From positions 1-64,000 of the forward strand of contig JBDTSP010000012.1 of NCBI GenBank assembly GCA_039931065.1: 64,000 nt of DNA. The letters are read 5' to 3'. This document shows positions 50,045 through 58,683 of the stretch, in pieces; position 1 is the first letter of the stretch, and each line of letters opens with the position of its first letter. The notes below the pieces were generated by a model. The model was not told the origin of the DNA. It ran no database searches and worked only from the letters and a program-made list of their open reading frames with translations. The translations under genes and the position numbers were made by a program. The DNA comes from CADEED01 sp039931065. Lineage in GTDB: Bacteria > Pseudomonadota > Gammaproteobacteria > Steroidobacterales > Steroidobacteraceae.

Positions 50045-52992
50045 CCCAAACCGTGCTCCACCCCGGCGGCCCGGCCGAACACATCACGCCCTACGACCGG
50101 CTGGCGCTCGACGAGGCCACGCTCGTCTCGCTGCTCGCATCGCCGACACGCAACGAGGGGTTGCTCGATTACTTCGGCGCTGAATTGCACGCCGAGCTGG
50201 TCAAACTCGCGCGCACCACCACGCGGCGCAAGCGCGCCAAGCCCGGCCGGCGCGTCTACGTATTGCCGGGAATCATGGGCTCGCAGCTCGGCTTCATCCG
50301 CGGCGGCCCACGTCCGAACGACATCCTGTGGCTCGACCCGATCGACATCGCCTTCGGCCGCCTCATCGAGCTCAAACTCGGCAGCGGTTCGCGCGTTGTC
50401 GCGCTCGGCGCGATGAGTTACACGTACCTCAAGATCACGCTGTCCTTGCGCAAGGCGGGGTTCGATGCGGTGCTGCTCGACTACGACTGGCGCCGCGACA
50501 CCGCCACCCTTGGCAAACTACTCGCCGAACGTATCGCGGCCGACGGCAAAGATGACGTCGCTTTGGTCGGTCACAGCATGGGCGGCCTGGTGGCGCGCGC
50601 CGCGCTGACCCATGCCGCAGGCTCACGGGTTTCGCAGCTGGTGATGCTCGGTACGCCGAACGCCGGGTCGCTCGCCGCTGTGCAGGCGCTGCGCGGAACC
50701 TATTCGGTCGTGCGCAAGATCGCCATGCTCGACCTGCGTCATGACGCCGAATTCCTGGCGCGCGAAGTATTCTCGAGTTTTCCCGGCCTGCACGAGTTGC
50801 TGCCGGCCGGCAAAGCGGTCAGTGACTTCGATCTGTTCGACCGCGAGCTGTGGCCGGCCAAGGGCCCGGGCCCGGATCCGACCTTGTTAGATGAGGCGGC
50901 CGGCCTCGCAGAGCGGATGGCACCGGCCGACGCCCGTTTCAGCATGGTCGTCGGCTGCAATCGCACCACCGCCACGGGCGTAGCGCTGCGCGACGGCGAC
51001 TTTGAATACGAGTACAGCCTGCAGGGCGACGGCACGGTTCCGATCGAGCTGGCGCGCCTTGCCGGGGCGCGGCACAGTTACGTGGAATGCGGGCACAGCG
51101 AGATGCCGCTGGCCGATCGAGTCATCGCAGGTGTAGTCGATCTGCTCGAAACCGGCGCCACGCAGCGATTCGCGGCCTCGCCGCCCGTGAAGCGCGGCGC
51201 GTTGACCCGCGTGCGCGACGCCGAACTGCGCGAGCAGTACCTCGCCAAGGTCGACTGGCCCCACCTGACGCCCGAGCAGCGGCGCCTGTTCCTCGACACG
51301 CTCAACGAGCCGCCGAAGGGGCGGACACATCGCCGGCCGCAGCGTCCCTCCGCCGCCCGGCCGCTGCTCGTGAGGGTCTGCGTCGGCGACGTCGCGAAAT
51401 CACGCGCCGCGGCCACTGCGGTCGCGGTGCTGCGTGGCGTCGGCGCGGGTGGCGCCGCGGCCGACGTCGACAAACTTCTGGGCGGCATCATTTCCGACTG
51501 GATCGAACATCGCGTCATCAGCGGCGACGCCGGCAGCATCACACCCATCCCGCGCAGCCTGCAGCGCCGCCGCGGCCCGGCCCGCACCTCCTATCTACTG
51601 GTCGGGCTCGGGCGGTTCGATCGCCTGGCGCTGGACGTGGTCGAGCTCGCCGCCGAGAACCTGGCGCGTTTCGCCGAGGCACCGCCGTTTCGCTCGATCG
51701 CGACCGTAGCGTGGGGCGCGCGTGCGGGTATCGATCCGGCCGATTCCTTCGCGGCGCAACTGCGCGGTTTCCTGCGGGCGCGTGCCGCAGGCAGCACCAA
51801 ACTGGCCCGCGTCGATCTGCACGTTCTGAACGCGACCGAGGCGCGCCGGGTGTTCTCCCGGCTCTTGGATTTCGTCAACTCGAGACCGGCCGGCGCATTG
51901 AAGCTGGCGCCGCTCGTTTCCGCCCGCGCGGCGGCGCGAACGGCGGCGGGCAAGGTTCGCGGCACGGCCCATCTCATCGTTGCGGCGGAGGCCAGGCGGG
52001 ACAAACGCGAGACCTGGCGTGCGTCGTTGCTCACCGGGGCCGGCACTGCGGCGATTTTCTCGCAGAGCCAGGAATTCACCGTGAGTTCGCTGGAAAACCT
52101 CGACGACGCGTTCGCGAGCCCGGCGCTGACCGCGGCGCGGGTGAACGATCTCGGGCGGAAGTTAGGCACGCTGGTCCTGAATCCGGCCCTCGCTGACGCG
52201 TTGCGCGCGACGCGTGGCCAGGCCCTCTCGGTGGTGCACGATGCGGCCGCCAGCCGCGTTCCATGGGAAGCTCTCAATCTGCGCGGCTGGTACCCCGCGC
52301 TCGACGGCGGGCTTTCGCGCCGCTACGCCACCGCCGACCTGGTGCCCGCGCGCTTCGATGCCGGGCGGCGCGCGCAGAAGGAATTGGGCGTCCTCGTCAT
52401 CGCCAACCCGACCGGCGATTTGCCGGGGGCGGAGCTCGAGCGTAAACGGATCGCGAAGATTCTCGGCGGCTCGCACGCCGTGCGCGTCACCGAAGTCGCG
52501 GGCGCTGCGGCCACGTTGGCGCGCGTCACCGCGGAGTTCGAATCCGGACGTCACGACGTCATTCACTACGCGGGCCACGCGTGGTTTGACGTGCAGCGGC
52601 CCGGCGAGTCCGGGCTGGTCCTGGCGGATGGAGAACTGACCGGCACCGCGCTGGCGGCGCTCGGCAGGCTGCCGCCGCTCGTCGTGTTCAACGCGTGCGA
52701 GTCCGCGCGGCTGCGGCGGGGCGCGAAGGCGAGCCGCGCCCAAAGCATCACCAAGAACCTGAGCCTCGCCGAGACGCTGCTGCGGGCCGGGCTTGCCCAC
52801 TATGTCGGCACCCACTGGGCGGTGGATGACGCCTCCGCCAGCGCATTCGCGAGCGTGTTCTATGCGCAGTTGCTGCGCGCGAATATCGGCACGGCGCTGA
52901 TGAAGGCGCGCCGCGCGGTTCATGCACGCCGCTCACCCGATTGGGCGGACTACGTTCACTACGGAGATGCGGAGTTTCGGCTGAAGAAGTAG
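50041..52992 (+). CDS. Lipase-like / M17N-like / CHAT protease fusion protein
   Basis: A 983-residue three-part protein. Residues ~65-370 are an LCAT/PGAP1-like alpha/beta hydrolase: VYVLPGIMGSQLGF near the start, nucleophile Ser179 in VGHSMGGLVARAAL and QGDGTVPIELA with a candidate catalytic Asp, then YVECGHSEMP with a candidate His. Residues ~430-600 (VCVGDVAKSRAAATAVAVLRGVGAGG ... SYLLVGLGRFDRLALDVVELAAEN) resemble the N-terminal, macro-like domain of M17 leucyl aminopeptidases, without the metallopeptidase half. The C-terminal ~230 residues are a CHAT domain with dyad His846 (VIHYAGHAWFD) and Cys886 (VVFNACESARL), then GLAHYVGTHWAVDDASA. No signal peptide, so probably cytoplasmic. It is the third gene of the oxyR unit. 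The role is unknown; a peroxide-triggered lipase/protease effector is my inference. Frames beginning upstream of 50041 are the hydrolase gene read wrongly. Confidence 0.82.
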   Translation: MTQTVLHPGGPAEHITPYDRLALDEATLVSLLASPTRNEGLLDYFGAELHAELVKLARTTTRRKRAKPGRRVYVLPGIMGSQLGFIRGGPRPNDILWLDPIDIAFGRLIELKLGSGSRVVALGAMSYTYLKITLSLRKAGFDAVLLDYDWRRDTATLGKLLAERIAADGKDDVALVGHSMGGLVARAALTHAAGSRVSQLVMLGTPNAGSLAAVQALRGTYSVVRKIAMLDLRHDAEFLAREVFSSFPGLHELLPAGKAVSDFDLFDRELWPAKGPGPDPTLLDEAAGLAERMAPADARFSMVVGCNRTTATGVALRDGDFEYEYSLQGDGTVPIELARLAGARHSYVECGHSEMPLADRVIAGVVDLLETGATQRFAASPPVKRGALTRVRDAELREQYLAKVDWPHLTPEQRRLFLDTLNEPPKGRTHRRPQRPSAARPLLVRVCVGDVAKSRAAATAVAVLRGVGAGGAAADVDKLLGGIISDWIEHRVISGDAGSITPIPRSLQRRRGPARTSYLLVGLGRFDRLALDVVELAAENLARFAEAPPFRSIATVAWGARAGIDPADSFAAQLRGFLRARAAGSTKLARVDLHVLNATEARRVFSRLLDFVNSRPAGALKLAPLVSARAAARTAAGKVRGTAHLIVAAEARRDKRETWRASLLTGAGTAAIFSQSQEFTVSSLENLDDAFASPALTAARVNDLGRKLGTLVLNPALADALRATRGQALSVVHDAAASRVPWEALNLRGWYPALDGGLSRRYATADLVPARFDAGRRAQKELGVLVIANPTGDLPGAELERKRIAKILGGSHAVRVTEVAGAAATLARVTAEFESGRHDVIHYAGHAWFDVQRPGESGLVLADGELTGTALAALGRLPPLVVFNACESARLRRGAKASRAQSITKNLSLAETLLRAGLAHYVGTHWAVDDASASAFASVFYAQLLRANIGTALMKARRAVHARRSPDWADYVHYGDAEFRLKK

Positions 52993-53063
52993 TACCGGGT
53001 AGGGATCAGGCATGTCCGCCTTGCGTGCGGGATCGCCGCGTCTAATCCCTGCCCGGTACTACT
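52988..53063. terminator. Inverted repeat between convergent genes (possible bidirectional terminator)
   Basis: Nineteen-base arms at 52988-53006 and 53045-53063 match with one mismatch (AGTAGTACCGGGTAGGGAT against AGTAGTACCGGGCAGGGAT) around a 38-nt loop, beginning at the stop codon of the CHAT fusion. The same CTGAAGAAGTAG word ends both convergent genes. It could end transcription from both sides, or be a dispersed palindrome. No long T-run is present. Confidence 0.55.
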
Positions 53064-53070
53064 TTCTTAC

Positions 53071-55044
53071 CTACTTCTTCAGCCAGCGATCGAACCAGCC
53101 GACGTTGCTGCGCAGGCGATGCACCAGGTAGCTAGGCACCGTCAGCCCATGATTCTCGCCGGGGTAGACGATCAGTTTGGTCGGCACTCCGCGAACCTTG
53201 AGCGCCTGGTACATCTGCTCCGCGCCCACGCAGGGCACGTTGTCGTCTTCCGCCGCGCACTCGAACAAGGTCGGCGCGCTGATCAGTTCGGGATGCAGGA
53301 ACGGGTACGCGAGCTTGCGCCAGGTGTCGAAATTCTCCCAGGGCGCGCCGAGCTCGAACATGTATTCGCGCGCATACATGTCGACGCCGAACGTCGCGAG
53401 CACATTCGCCACGCCGGCGCCCGAGACCGCGGCGCGGATCCGCTGGTCGCTCGCAATCATGTAGTCGGTGAGGATGCCGCCATAACTCCAGCCGAACACA
53501 CCGATACGTTGCGGGTCCGCGATGCCGGCATCGATGACAAAGGTGATGCCGGCGCTGATGTCCTGCGCGTCGAGGTTGCCCCAGTCGGCATAGATAGCTC
53601 TCGAGAAATCGAAGCCGCGCCCGGATGAGCCGCGCGGATTGACCGACAACACCGCGTAGCCCGCGGCGGCATATACGCGCGGCACGAGATCGAACTCATG
53701 ACTGTGCTGGTAAACCGGACCGCCGTGCAGATAGGCCAGCAGCGGAACTTTTTTTCCGGCTGCGAATCCGGCCGGCAGCGTGACATAGCCGTGGATCTCC
53801 GCATCACCGCTCGCGAACGACACATCGCGCACTTCACCCAGAGCACGGGTCTTCGTCCATTCGTTGTGATGTGTCAGCGGGCGCAAACCATCCACGGCGA
53901 ATATCTCGGCGGGCGTGCCCACCTCGCTGTCGAGGATCGCCAGTTGTCCGTTGGACGCGATCGCGAAGTCGCTGCCGAAGCGCTTGCCGGAAGTCAGGTA
54001 ATCGATCTTGCCGCTGATGGGATCGATGCGCGCGAGCCACGTATCGCGGTCCTGCTCGATCAGCGAGACGATGGAGCCATCCGCCGCGAACTTCGGAAAA
54101 TAGAACCAGCGATCGATGTTCGCCGGATGTGTCACCGAGCCGGTCGCGAGGTCGGCGACCGCGAGATGCGGCGTGGCGTAGTAGATCCACTTGTCTTCGC
54201 CGCCTTCGAGCCACATGACGCGGCGTGAATCCGGCGACCACGCGGGACGCGCGCCCCAATCCGGATCGTTGTCGGCGCCCGGTGACGTGCTGATCTTGCG
54301 GCGCTCACCCGCGTCCACTCCCTGCACGAACACATCGTAATTGGAGTCGCGGTCCGTGACGCCGCGCTCTTTGGCGGTATAGGCAATCGACATGCCATCC
54401 GGCGACCACACGGGATGCCAGTGATCGCGCTCGCCCGAACTCAGCTGCCGCATCCTGCCGGTTGCGAGGTCGACGATGATCAGTTGCTGGGTGCGGTCGT
54501 CCAGGTAGCCGGCACCGTCGCGCTTGAACAGGAAGCGCTCGGTTTCGATCGGCGGTGGCGTGTCGGCATGGTTGCCGACGTTGATCCCGATCTCGGCGAC
54601 AACGACCGCGCGCTTGCCGTCGGGCGACAGATCGAAATCGCTGATGCCGCCCGGAATTTTCGTTACCTGCCGGTTGCTTCCCCCGCTCGCGGCGCCACGC
54701 CACAGCTGGGTCGTCTCGTCCTTCGCAGCGTCCGAGAGGTAGTACAAGGATTTCCCATCGACTGCGAAGCGCGGCTGCCATTCGCTGGACTTTGACGTGC
54801 GCGTCAGCTGAACGGACTTGCCGCCGCTCCAGGACACCGACCACAGATCGCTCGTGCCCTTGTCGCTCTTCTTGTCGTTGCGCGAGACGGTGTAGGCGAC
54901 GCGGTCGCCAGAGGGCGAAAACGTCGGCTCCGAAACGCTGGCCAGTAGATAGTAGTCGCCGAGCGCGAACGGTGCGGCGGCGTGCGTGCCGACCAGCGGG
55001 AGCGTGGCAAGCACCAGGCCGGCCACGCACCGTCGCCTGGACAT
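53071..55044 (-). CDS. S9 family prolyl oligopeptidase-like peptidase, exported
   Basis: A 657-residue serine peptidase of the S9C/S9B type. A signal peptide (VAGLVLATLPLVGTHA) is followed by a beta-propeller built of WDxxP/DGKxx blades (e.g. PTFSPSGDRVAYT, DFDLSPDGKRAVV, HPVWSPDGMSIAYT), then the alpha/beta hydrolase domain: nucleophile in IGVFGWSYGGILT, Asp in CAAEDDNVPCVGAE, His in YPGENHGLTVPS. It removes dipeptides or short peptides in the periplasm. The ATG overlaps the TonB receptor stop by one base (TAATG), so translation follows the receptor. A longer frame upstream is shadow sequence. Confidence 0.93.
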   Translation of the reverse strand: MSRRRCVAGLVLATLPLVGTHAAAPFALGDYYLLASVSEPTFSPSGDRVAYTVSRNDKKSDKGTSDLWSVSWSGGKSVQLTRTSKSSEWQPRFAVDGKSLYYLSDAAKDETTQLWRGAASGGSNRQVTKIPGGISDFDLSPDGKRAVVVAEIGINVGNHADTPPPIETERFLFKRDGAGYLDDRTQQLIIVDLATGRMRQLSSGERDHWHPVWSPDGMSIAYTAKERGVTDRDSNYDVFVQGVDAGERRKISTSPGADNDPDWGARPAWSPDSRRVMWLEGGEDKWIYYATPHLAVADLATGSVTHPANIDRWFYFPKFAADGSIVSLIEQDRDTWLARIDPISGKIDYLTSGKRFGSDFAIASNGQLAILDSEVGTPAEIFAVDGLRPLTHHNEWTKTRALGEVRDVSFASGDAEIHGYVTLPAGFAAGKKVPLLAYLHGGPVYQHSHEFDLVPRVYAAAGYAVLSVNPRGSSGRGFDFSRAIYADWGNLDAQDISAGITFVIDAGIADPQRIGVFGWSYGGILTDYMIASDQRIRAAVSGAGVANVLATFGVDMYAREYMFELGAPWENFDTWRKLAYPFLHPELISAPTLFECAAEDDNVPCVGAEQMYQALKVRGVPTKLIVYPGENHGLTVPSYLVHRLRSNVGWFDRWLKK

Positions 55045-57965
55045 TACTTGCCGCCTTTGCCGAAGTTCATCGTCGCGCCAAGGTAGAAGTATCGGCCCAT
55101 CGCGGAAATCGGGTACGAGCTGTAGCTCAAGCGATCCGGCAACTGGTTGAACAGGTTGTTCACGCCTGCATACAGGTTGACGTGATCGCCGAGATCGAAG
55201 GACGCGTGGAGGTCGTGATCCCACTTTTCCTTGATCTTGAAATACTTCGGATCCGAGTGATCCGGATCGCCGGCGAGTACCTCGCTCGTGAACCGGTCGG
55301 TCTGGCCCTGCCAGTTCAGGCCATAGGCCAGGGTCAGCGGACCCTTCGTCCAGCTGACGTCGAGCGTGCCTGCGAACTTCGGGTAGTAAGGCTCTTCCAG
55401 GTCGCTGTCGACCTCGGCGCCCGGCACCGGGACGAACTCGAGCTTGTTCAGGTATCCACCGACGAGCTGCACGCGGAATTCGTCGGTGCTGTCCGTTTCG
55501 ATTCTCCAGTCGGTGGTGATGTCGAGTCCGGCGGTCTTGAAGTTCGCGACGTTGTCGGGCCGCACCGTGAACCCGGTGATGAACCCGTCCTCGTCGCGCT
55601 CGATGTTCGGGCAGTACGGGTTGTCGAGCGATGGCGTGTCGACGCATAGCTGCGCGACCTCCTCGGCCGCGGGCGTGTTGATCGCGTCGTCGATCTGGAT
55701 GTCGTACCAGTCGAATGCCACCGTCAGACCGGTTGCAAATTCCGGCCGAAACACGACGCCCGCTGTCCAGGTGCGCGCCGTTTCTTCGGTGAGATCGCGG
55801 TTGCCGCCGAAGATGCCCGGGGTGAACAGGCTGGCCTGGATCGAGCCGGCCGGATTGAACGTAGTGGGATCGACGCCGATTCCTTCGAGCAGCGCGGCGC
55901 AGTTCGCGGCGCGCGTGCTGGTGCCGTTATTGGTCTGGGTGATGTCGCAGGGATCGGTGATGTAGTTGTACGTGGAGCTTTCGGGTGAGAAGAGCTCCGC
56001 GATGTTCGGCGCACGCACCGCCTGGGCGTACGTGCCGCGGAAAGTCACCGAATGGACCGGCGCCCAGACCGCGTCGACCTTCCACGAATCCGTCTTGCCG
56101 ACGGTGCTGTAGTCGGAGGCCCGGAACGCCGCGCCAAACGAGAGCTTGTCGGCGAACCGGGCGTTCGTCAGCACCGGCAGATTGATCTCCGCGAACACTT
56201 CTTTCACGTCGAAGCTGCCCTCCGAGCGCGCGATTTGTCCGTACCAGGTAGCGCCGTCCTGTATTTCCTGTGCGGGAATCGAGTCGCTGGTCTCTTTGCG
56301 GTACTCGGCACCCAGTGCGTACCCGATCGCTCCGCCGGGCAGCTCGAGGAACGAGCCGAAGTTTCCGGAGATCGAGCCCGAGAGCACGCTCTGGGTAACC
56401 TTGCTGTCGCTCGCGCTGTTCAGGTTGACCCAGTCCGCAGCCGCCTGGTCGCGCACGCCGTTGCCAAAGACGTTGTACGGAACGCAGCCCGCGAGATTCG
56501 GGTCTGCATCCGGATCAAGCGAGGAGCGGCATACGATGTTGCCGTCGCCGTCGTCCACTGCGTCGATCGCGGCCTGCCAGCGGCCCTCGTCGCGGTTGCG
56601 CCGTTCGACGATATGACTCTTCGTCTCGCCGTACACGTACGAAACTTCGTAGCTCAGCCGGTCGTTGACGGCGCCGTTGGCGGCGAGCACGCCGCGTAGC
56701 GTATCGCGGGTAGTTTGTTCGGAGTTGACGCCCAAGTCGTAGTCGTCGCGCGTCACCAGCACGCCGTCGGCGACTTCGTCGTCCTCGAACCAGGCGGCCA
56801 TGCCGCCCGGCACGATCGCGTCGCGGATCACGTCCGGCATGAACGCATTGTCGGCCTGGAGATACTGGTAGACGTCGTACGATGGCTGCGCGATGGTCGT
56901 CGCGCGGGTGCGAACGTATTTGCCTTCGGCCGAGATCGTCAGCGAGTCGCTGACGTCGAAGTGGCCGAGCACGTCGACCAGGTGGCGCTGGATGCCGGGG
57001 AACAGGTCACCCTGGTACCCGTTCACAGGCGTGCTGGAGCCGCCCTGCGTTACGAACTCGTTCTCGAGCACAAGGCCGCGGTCGTAGAGCACACCGGTGC
57101 CCTCGAAATCGGGGATGCCGTCGCCGTCGACGTCGATGGCGCCGGTCGGCGAACTGTCCGTATACCGCAGGTCGTTCATCAGGACGAGGTCGGGCAGGTT
57201 CGGGTCGTCGTCGAGATCGTCCTGGTTCTGCACCAGCGCGAACGCCTTTTCCGAGCGCAGGTACTTGCGATTCAACTCGTCGACGCGCTTCTCGTAGTTG
57301 TACTCGTACGCCATTGCGACATTGCCGCGTCCGTCCGCAAAATTTAGACCGCCGGTTAGCGCGACGAACTGGTTGTCGCCGTCGCCCTCCGAGGATTGGC
57401 CGGTCTGACCGCGCACGGTGAATCCTTCGAAGTCTTTCTTCAGGCGGAAGTTCACGACACCGGACACGCCATCGGCGCCGTATATGGCCGATGCGCCGCC
57501 CGTAAGCACGTCGACTCCCTCGAGCAGATCCTGCGGGATGGTGTCGACGTCCACTGCCGCCGAGCCCGCGAGACCCGCGACGTGGCGGCGGCCGTCGACC
57601 AGCACCAGTGTGCGATCGACGCCCAGATGGCGCAGATCGAGCAGGTTGAGGCCGACTTCGCCGAAACCCGGGTTCGAGCCGGCCGTGAGATCGCCGGTGA
57701 CCGAGCCCAGCAGTGCCGGGGACTGCGCCAGGAAGTCCGCGATGTCAGTCTTGCCGGATTGCTGCAGCGCCTCCGCTGAAAGGGTTGTAACGGGATTGGC
57801 GAAAGCCTGCGCGTTCTGCCGGATGCGCGATCCGGTGACGATGACTTCCTCGATCGGAGCGTCGCTCCCGGCTGGAGGCGCCGCAGCTTCCTGTGCATTC
57901 GCGATTCCGACCGCTACCCCAAAGGCAACGGCACCCATCACACCCAGCGGCGAAAATCTGCGCAT
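55044..57965 (-). CDS. TonB-dependent receptor coupled to S9 peptidase
   Basis: A 973-residue outer-membrane receptor. Signal peptide (MGAVAFGVAVGIANAQ), TonB box EEVIVTGSRI, plug domain (NPVTTLSAEALQQSGKTDIADFLAQSPAL, DRTLVLVDGRRHVAGLAGSAAVDVDTIPQDLLEGVDVLTGGASAIYGADGVSGVVNFRLKK) and a barrel ending in LGATMNFGKGGK. The plug wording is of the oar/peptide-receptor kind common in sphingomonads and xanthomonads. ATG 57965 is chosen since GGAGAG lies just before it and the signal peptide begins there. With the S9 peptidase translated after it, uptake of peptides or a peptide-bearing ligand is a reasonable inference; the ligand is not proven. Confidence 0.92.
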   Translation of the reverse strand: MRRFSPLGVMGAVAFGVAVGIANAQEAAAPPAGSDAPIEEVIVTGSRIRQNAQAFANPVTTLSAEALQQSGKTDIADFLAQSPALLGSVTGDLTAGSNPGFGEVGLNLLDLRHLGVDRTLVLVDGRRHVAGLAGSAAVDVDTIPQDLLEGVDVLTGGASAIYGADGVSGVVNFRLKKDFEGFTVRGQTGQSSEGDGDNQFVALTGGLNFADGRGNVAMAYEYNYEKRVDELNRKYLRSEKAFALVQNQDDLDDDPNLPDLVLMNDLRYTDSSPTGAIDVDGDGIPDFEGTGVLYDRGLVLENEFVTQGGSSTPVNGYQGDLFPGIQRHLVDVLGHFDVSDSLTISAEGKYVRTRATTIAQPSYDVYQYLQADNAFMPDVIRDAIVPGGMAAWFEDDEVADGVLVTRDDYDLGVNSEQTTRDTLRGVLAANGAVNDRLSYEVSYVYGETKSHIVERRNRDEGRWQAAIDAVDDGDGNIVCRSSLDPDADPNLAGCVPYNVFGNGVRDQAAADWVNLNSASDSKVTQSVLSGSISGNFGSFLELPGGAIGYALGAEYRKETSDSIPAQEIQDGATWYGQIARSEGSFDVKEVFAEINLPVLTNARFADKLSFGAAFRASDYSTVGKTDSWKVDAVWAPVHSVTFRGTYAQAVRAPNIAELFSPESSTYNYITDPCDITQTNNGTSTRAANCAALLEGIGVDPTTFNPAGSIQASLFTPGIFGGNRDLTEETARTWTAGVVFRPEFATGLTVAFDWYDIQIDDAINTPAAEEVAQLCVDTPSLDNPYCPNIERDEDGFITGFTVRPDNVANFKTAGLDITTDWRIETDSTDEFRVQLVGGYLNKLEFVPVPGAEVDSDLEEPYYPKFAGTLDVSWTKGPLTLAYGLNWQGQTDRFTSEVLAGDPDHSDPKYFKIKEKWDHDLHASFDLGDHVNLYAGVNNLFNQLPDRLSYSSYPISAMGRYFYLGATMNFGKGGK

Positions 57966-58034
57966 TTCGTGCTCTCCTGCCTTCAACCCTTTGCAGCCGG
58001 AGGATGTTGTCAAATCGCAAACGAGTCAAAGATT

Positions 58035-58050
58035 TTTCGGTGAACCGAAA
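58035..58050. promoter_or_regulatory. Inverted repeat upstream of the TonB receptor/S9 peptidase operon
   Basis: TTTCGGT-GA-ACCGAAA, perfect 7-2-7 symmetry, 70-85 nt upstream of the receptor ATG in an AT-richer stretch. A possible repressor or activator site; the cognate regulator is not evident. It could also be a small hairpin. Confidence 0.35.
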
Positions 58051-58130
58051 GTAAAGCGCGCCACCGTCAGCGCGTTCTTACCCTGGGTGGCGCGAAAGAA
58101 GGCCTTCGGAGAATCAATAACTTCCCCGCG

Positions 58131-58640
58131 TTGAGGCCGGATTCGAGGGGTGCCGGCGATCTGCATTCGGCCCAAAGCGCAGAGGCCGGTTCCGTGCCGC
58201 CAAATGCTGGCTTTTCCGCAACGATCGACGGCGCCTGGGGCCACAGCATCGTCGCCGACTTCACGCTCGTCCCCACCGCAGGCCTGAGTTTCAACTTGCG
58301 CGGCGGGCAATCACCCGGCGCGGCGTTGTCGTACGGCCGCTTCGCTGACGCCTCTAACTACCTGAGCGGTACGCCCGGCGGACGCCGGTCGATCGCCGCC
58401 GGCAATTTCGAAGTTTTGCCGCTCGGGCGCCGGCGCGACATGAGCGCCGACACGGACACTCGATCTGCCGAGCCGTACGTTGAGCGTCACGTCGAGCCGC
58501 AGCTTGGATTTTTACGCCGTGGGTGGCGTCCTGCAGCTCACTTTCAGCCGGGAAACCTCAGCGTCTACACAATGGGCGTGAGGTATGGCTACGACGATGA
58601 CTTCGATGATTTTCTGGCGCTCGCGCAATCGCCACAATGA
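58131..58640 (+). CDS. Possible gene or decayed fragment in a 718-nt gap
   Basis: Between the TonB receptor start (57965) and the TerC gene (58684) there is no firm gene. A plus-strand frame of 169 residues is open. Its segment SFNLRGGQSPGAALSYGRFADASNYLSG and the end GNLSVYTMGVRYGYDDDFDD have the alternating pattern of outer-membrane beta-strands, but the Arg-rich middle looks frame-shifted or non-coding. No Shine-Dalgarno sequence is seen. It may be a relic of a barrel-like protein, a real small gene, or chance. Confidence 0.3.
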   Translation: MRPDSRGAGDLHSAQSAEAGSVPPNAGFSATIDGAWGHSIVADFTLVPTAGLSFNLRGGQSPGAALSYGRFADASNYLSGTPGGRRSIAAGNFEVLPLGRRRDMSADTDTRSAEPYVERHVEPQLGFLRRGWRPAAHFQPGNLSVYTMGVRYGYDDDFDDFLALAQSPQ

Positions 58641-58683
58641 GCCCTGACCGACCCGGCAAAGTCCTCTAATATCGCGTCCAATC

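Noticed and set aside
55045..55647. N-terminal extension of the S9 peptidase
   Set aside because: It is the TonB receptor C-terminus read out of frame; the signal peptide begins at 55044.
58026..58310. 94-codon minus-strand frame upstream of the TonB receptor
   Set aside because: No family features, no ribosome binding site, and it covers the receptor's promoter region.
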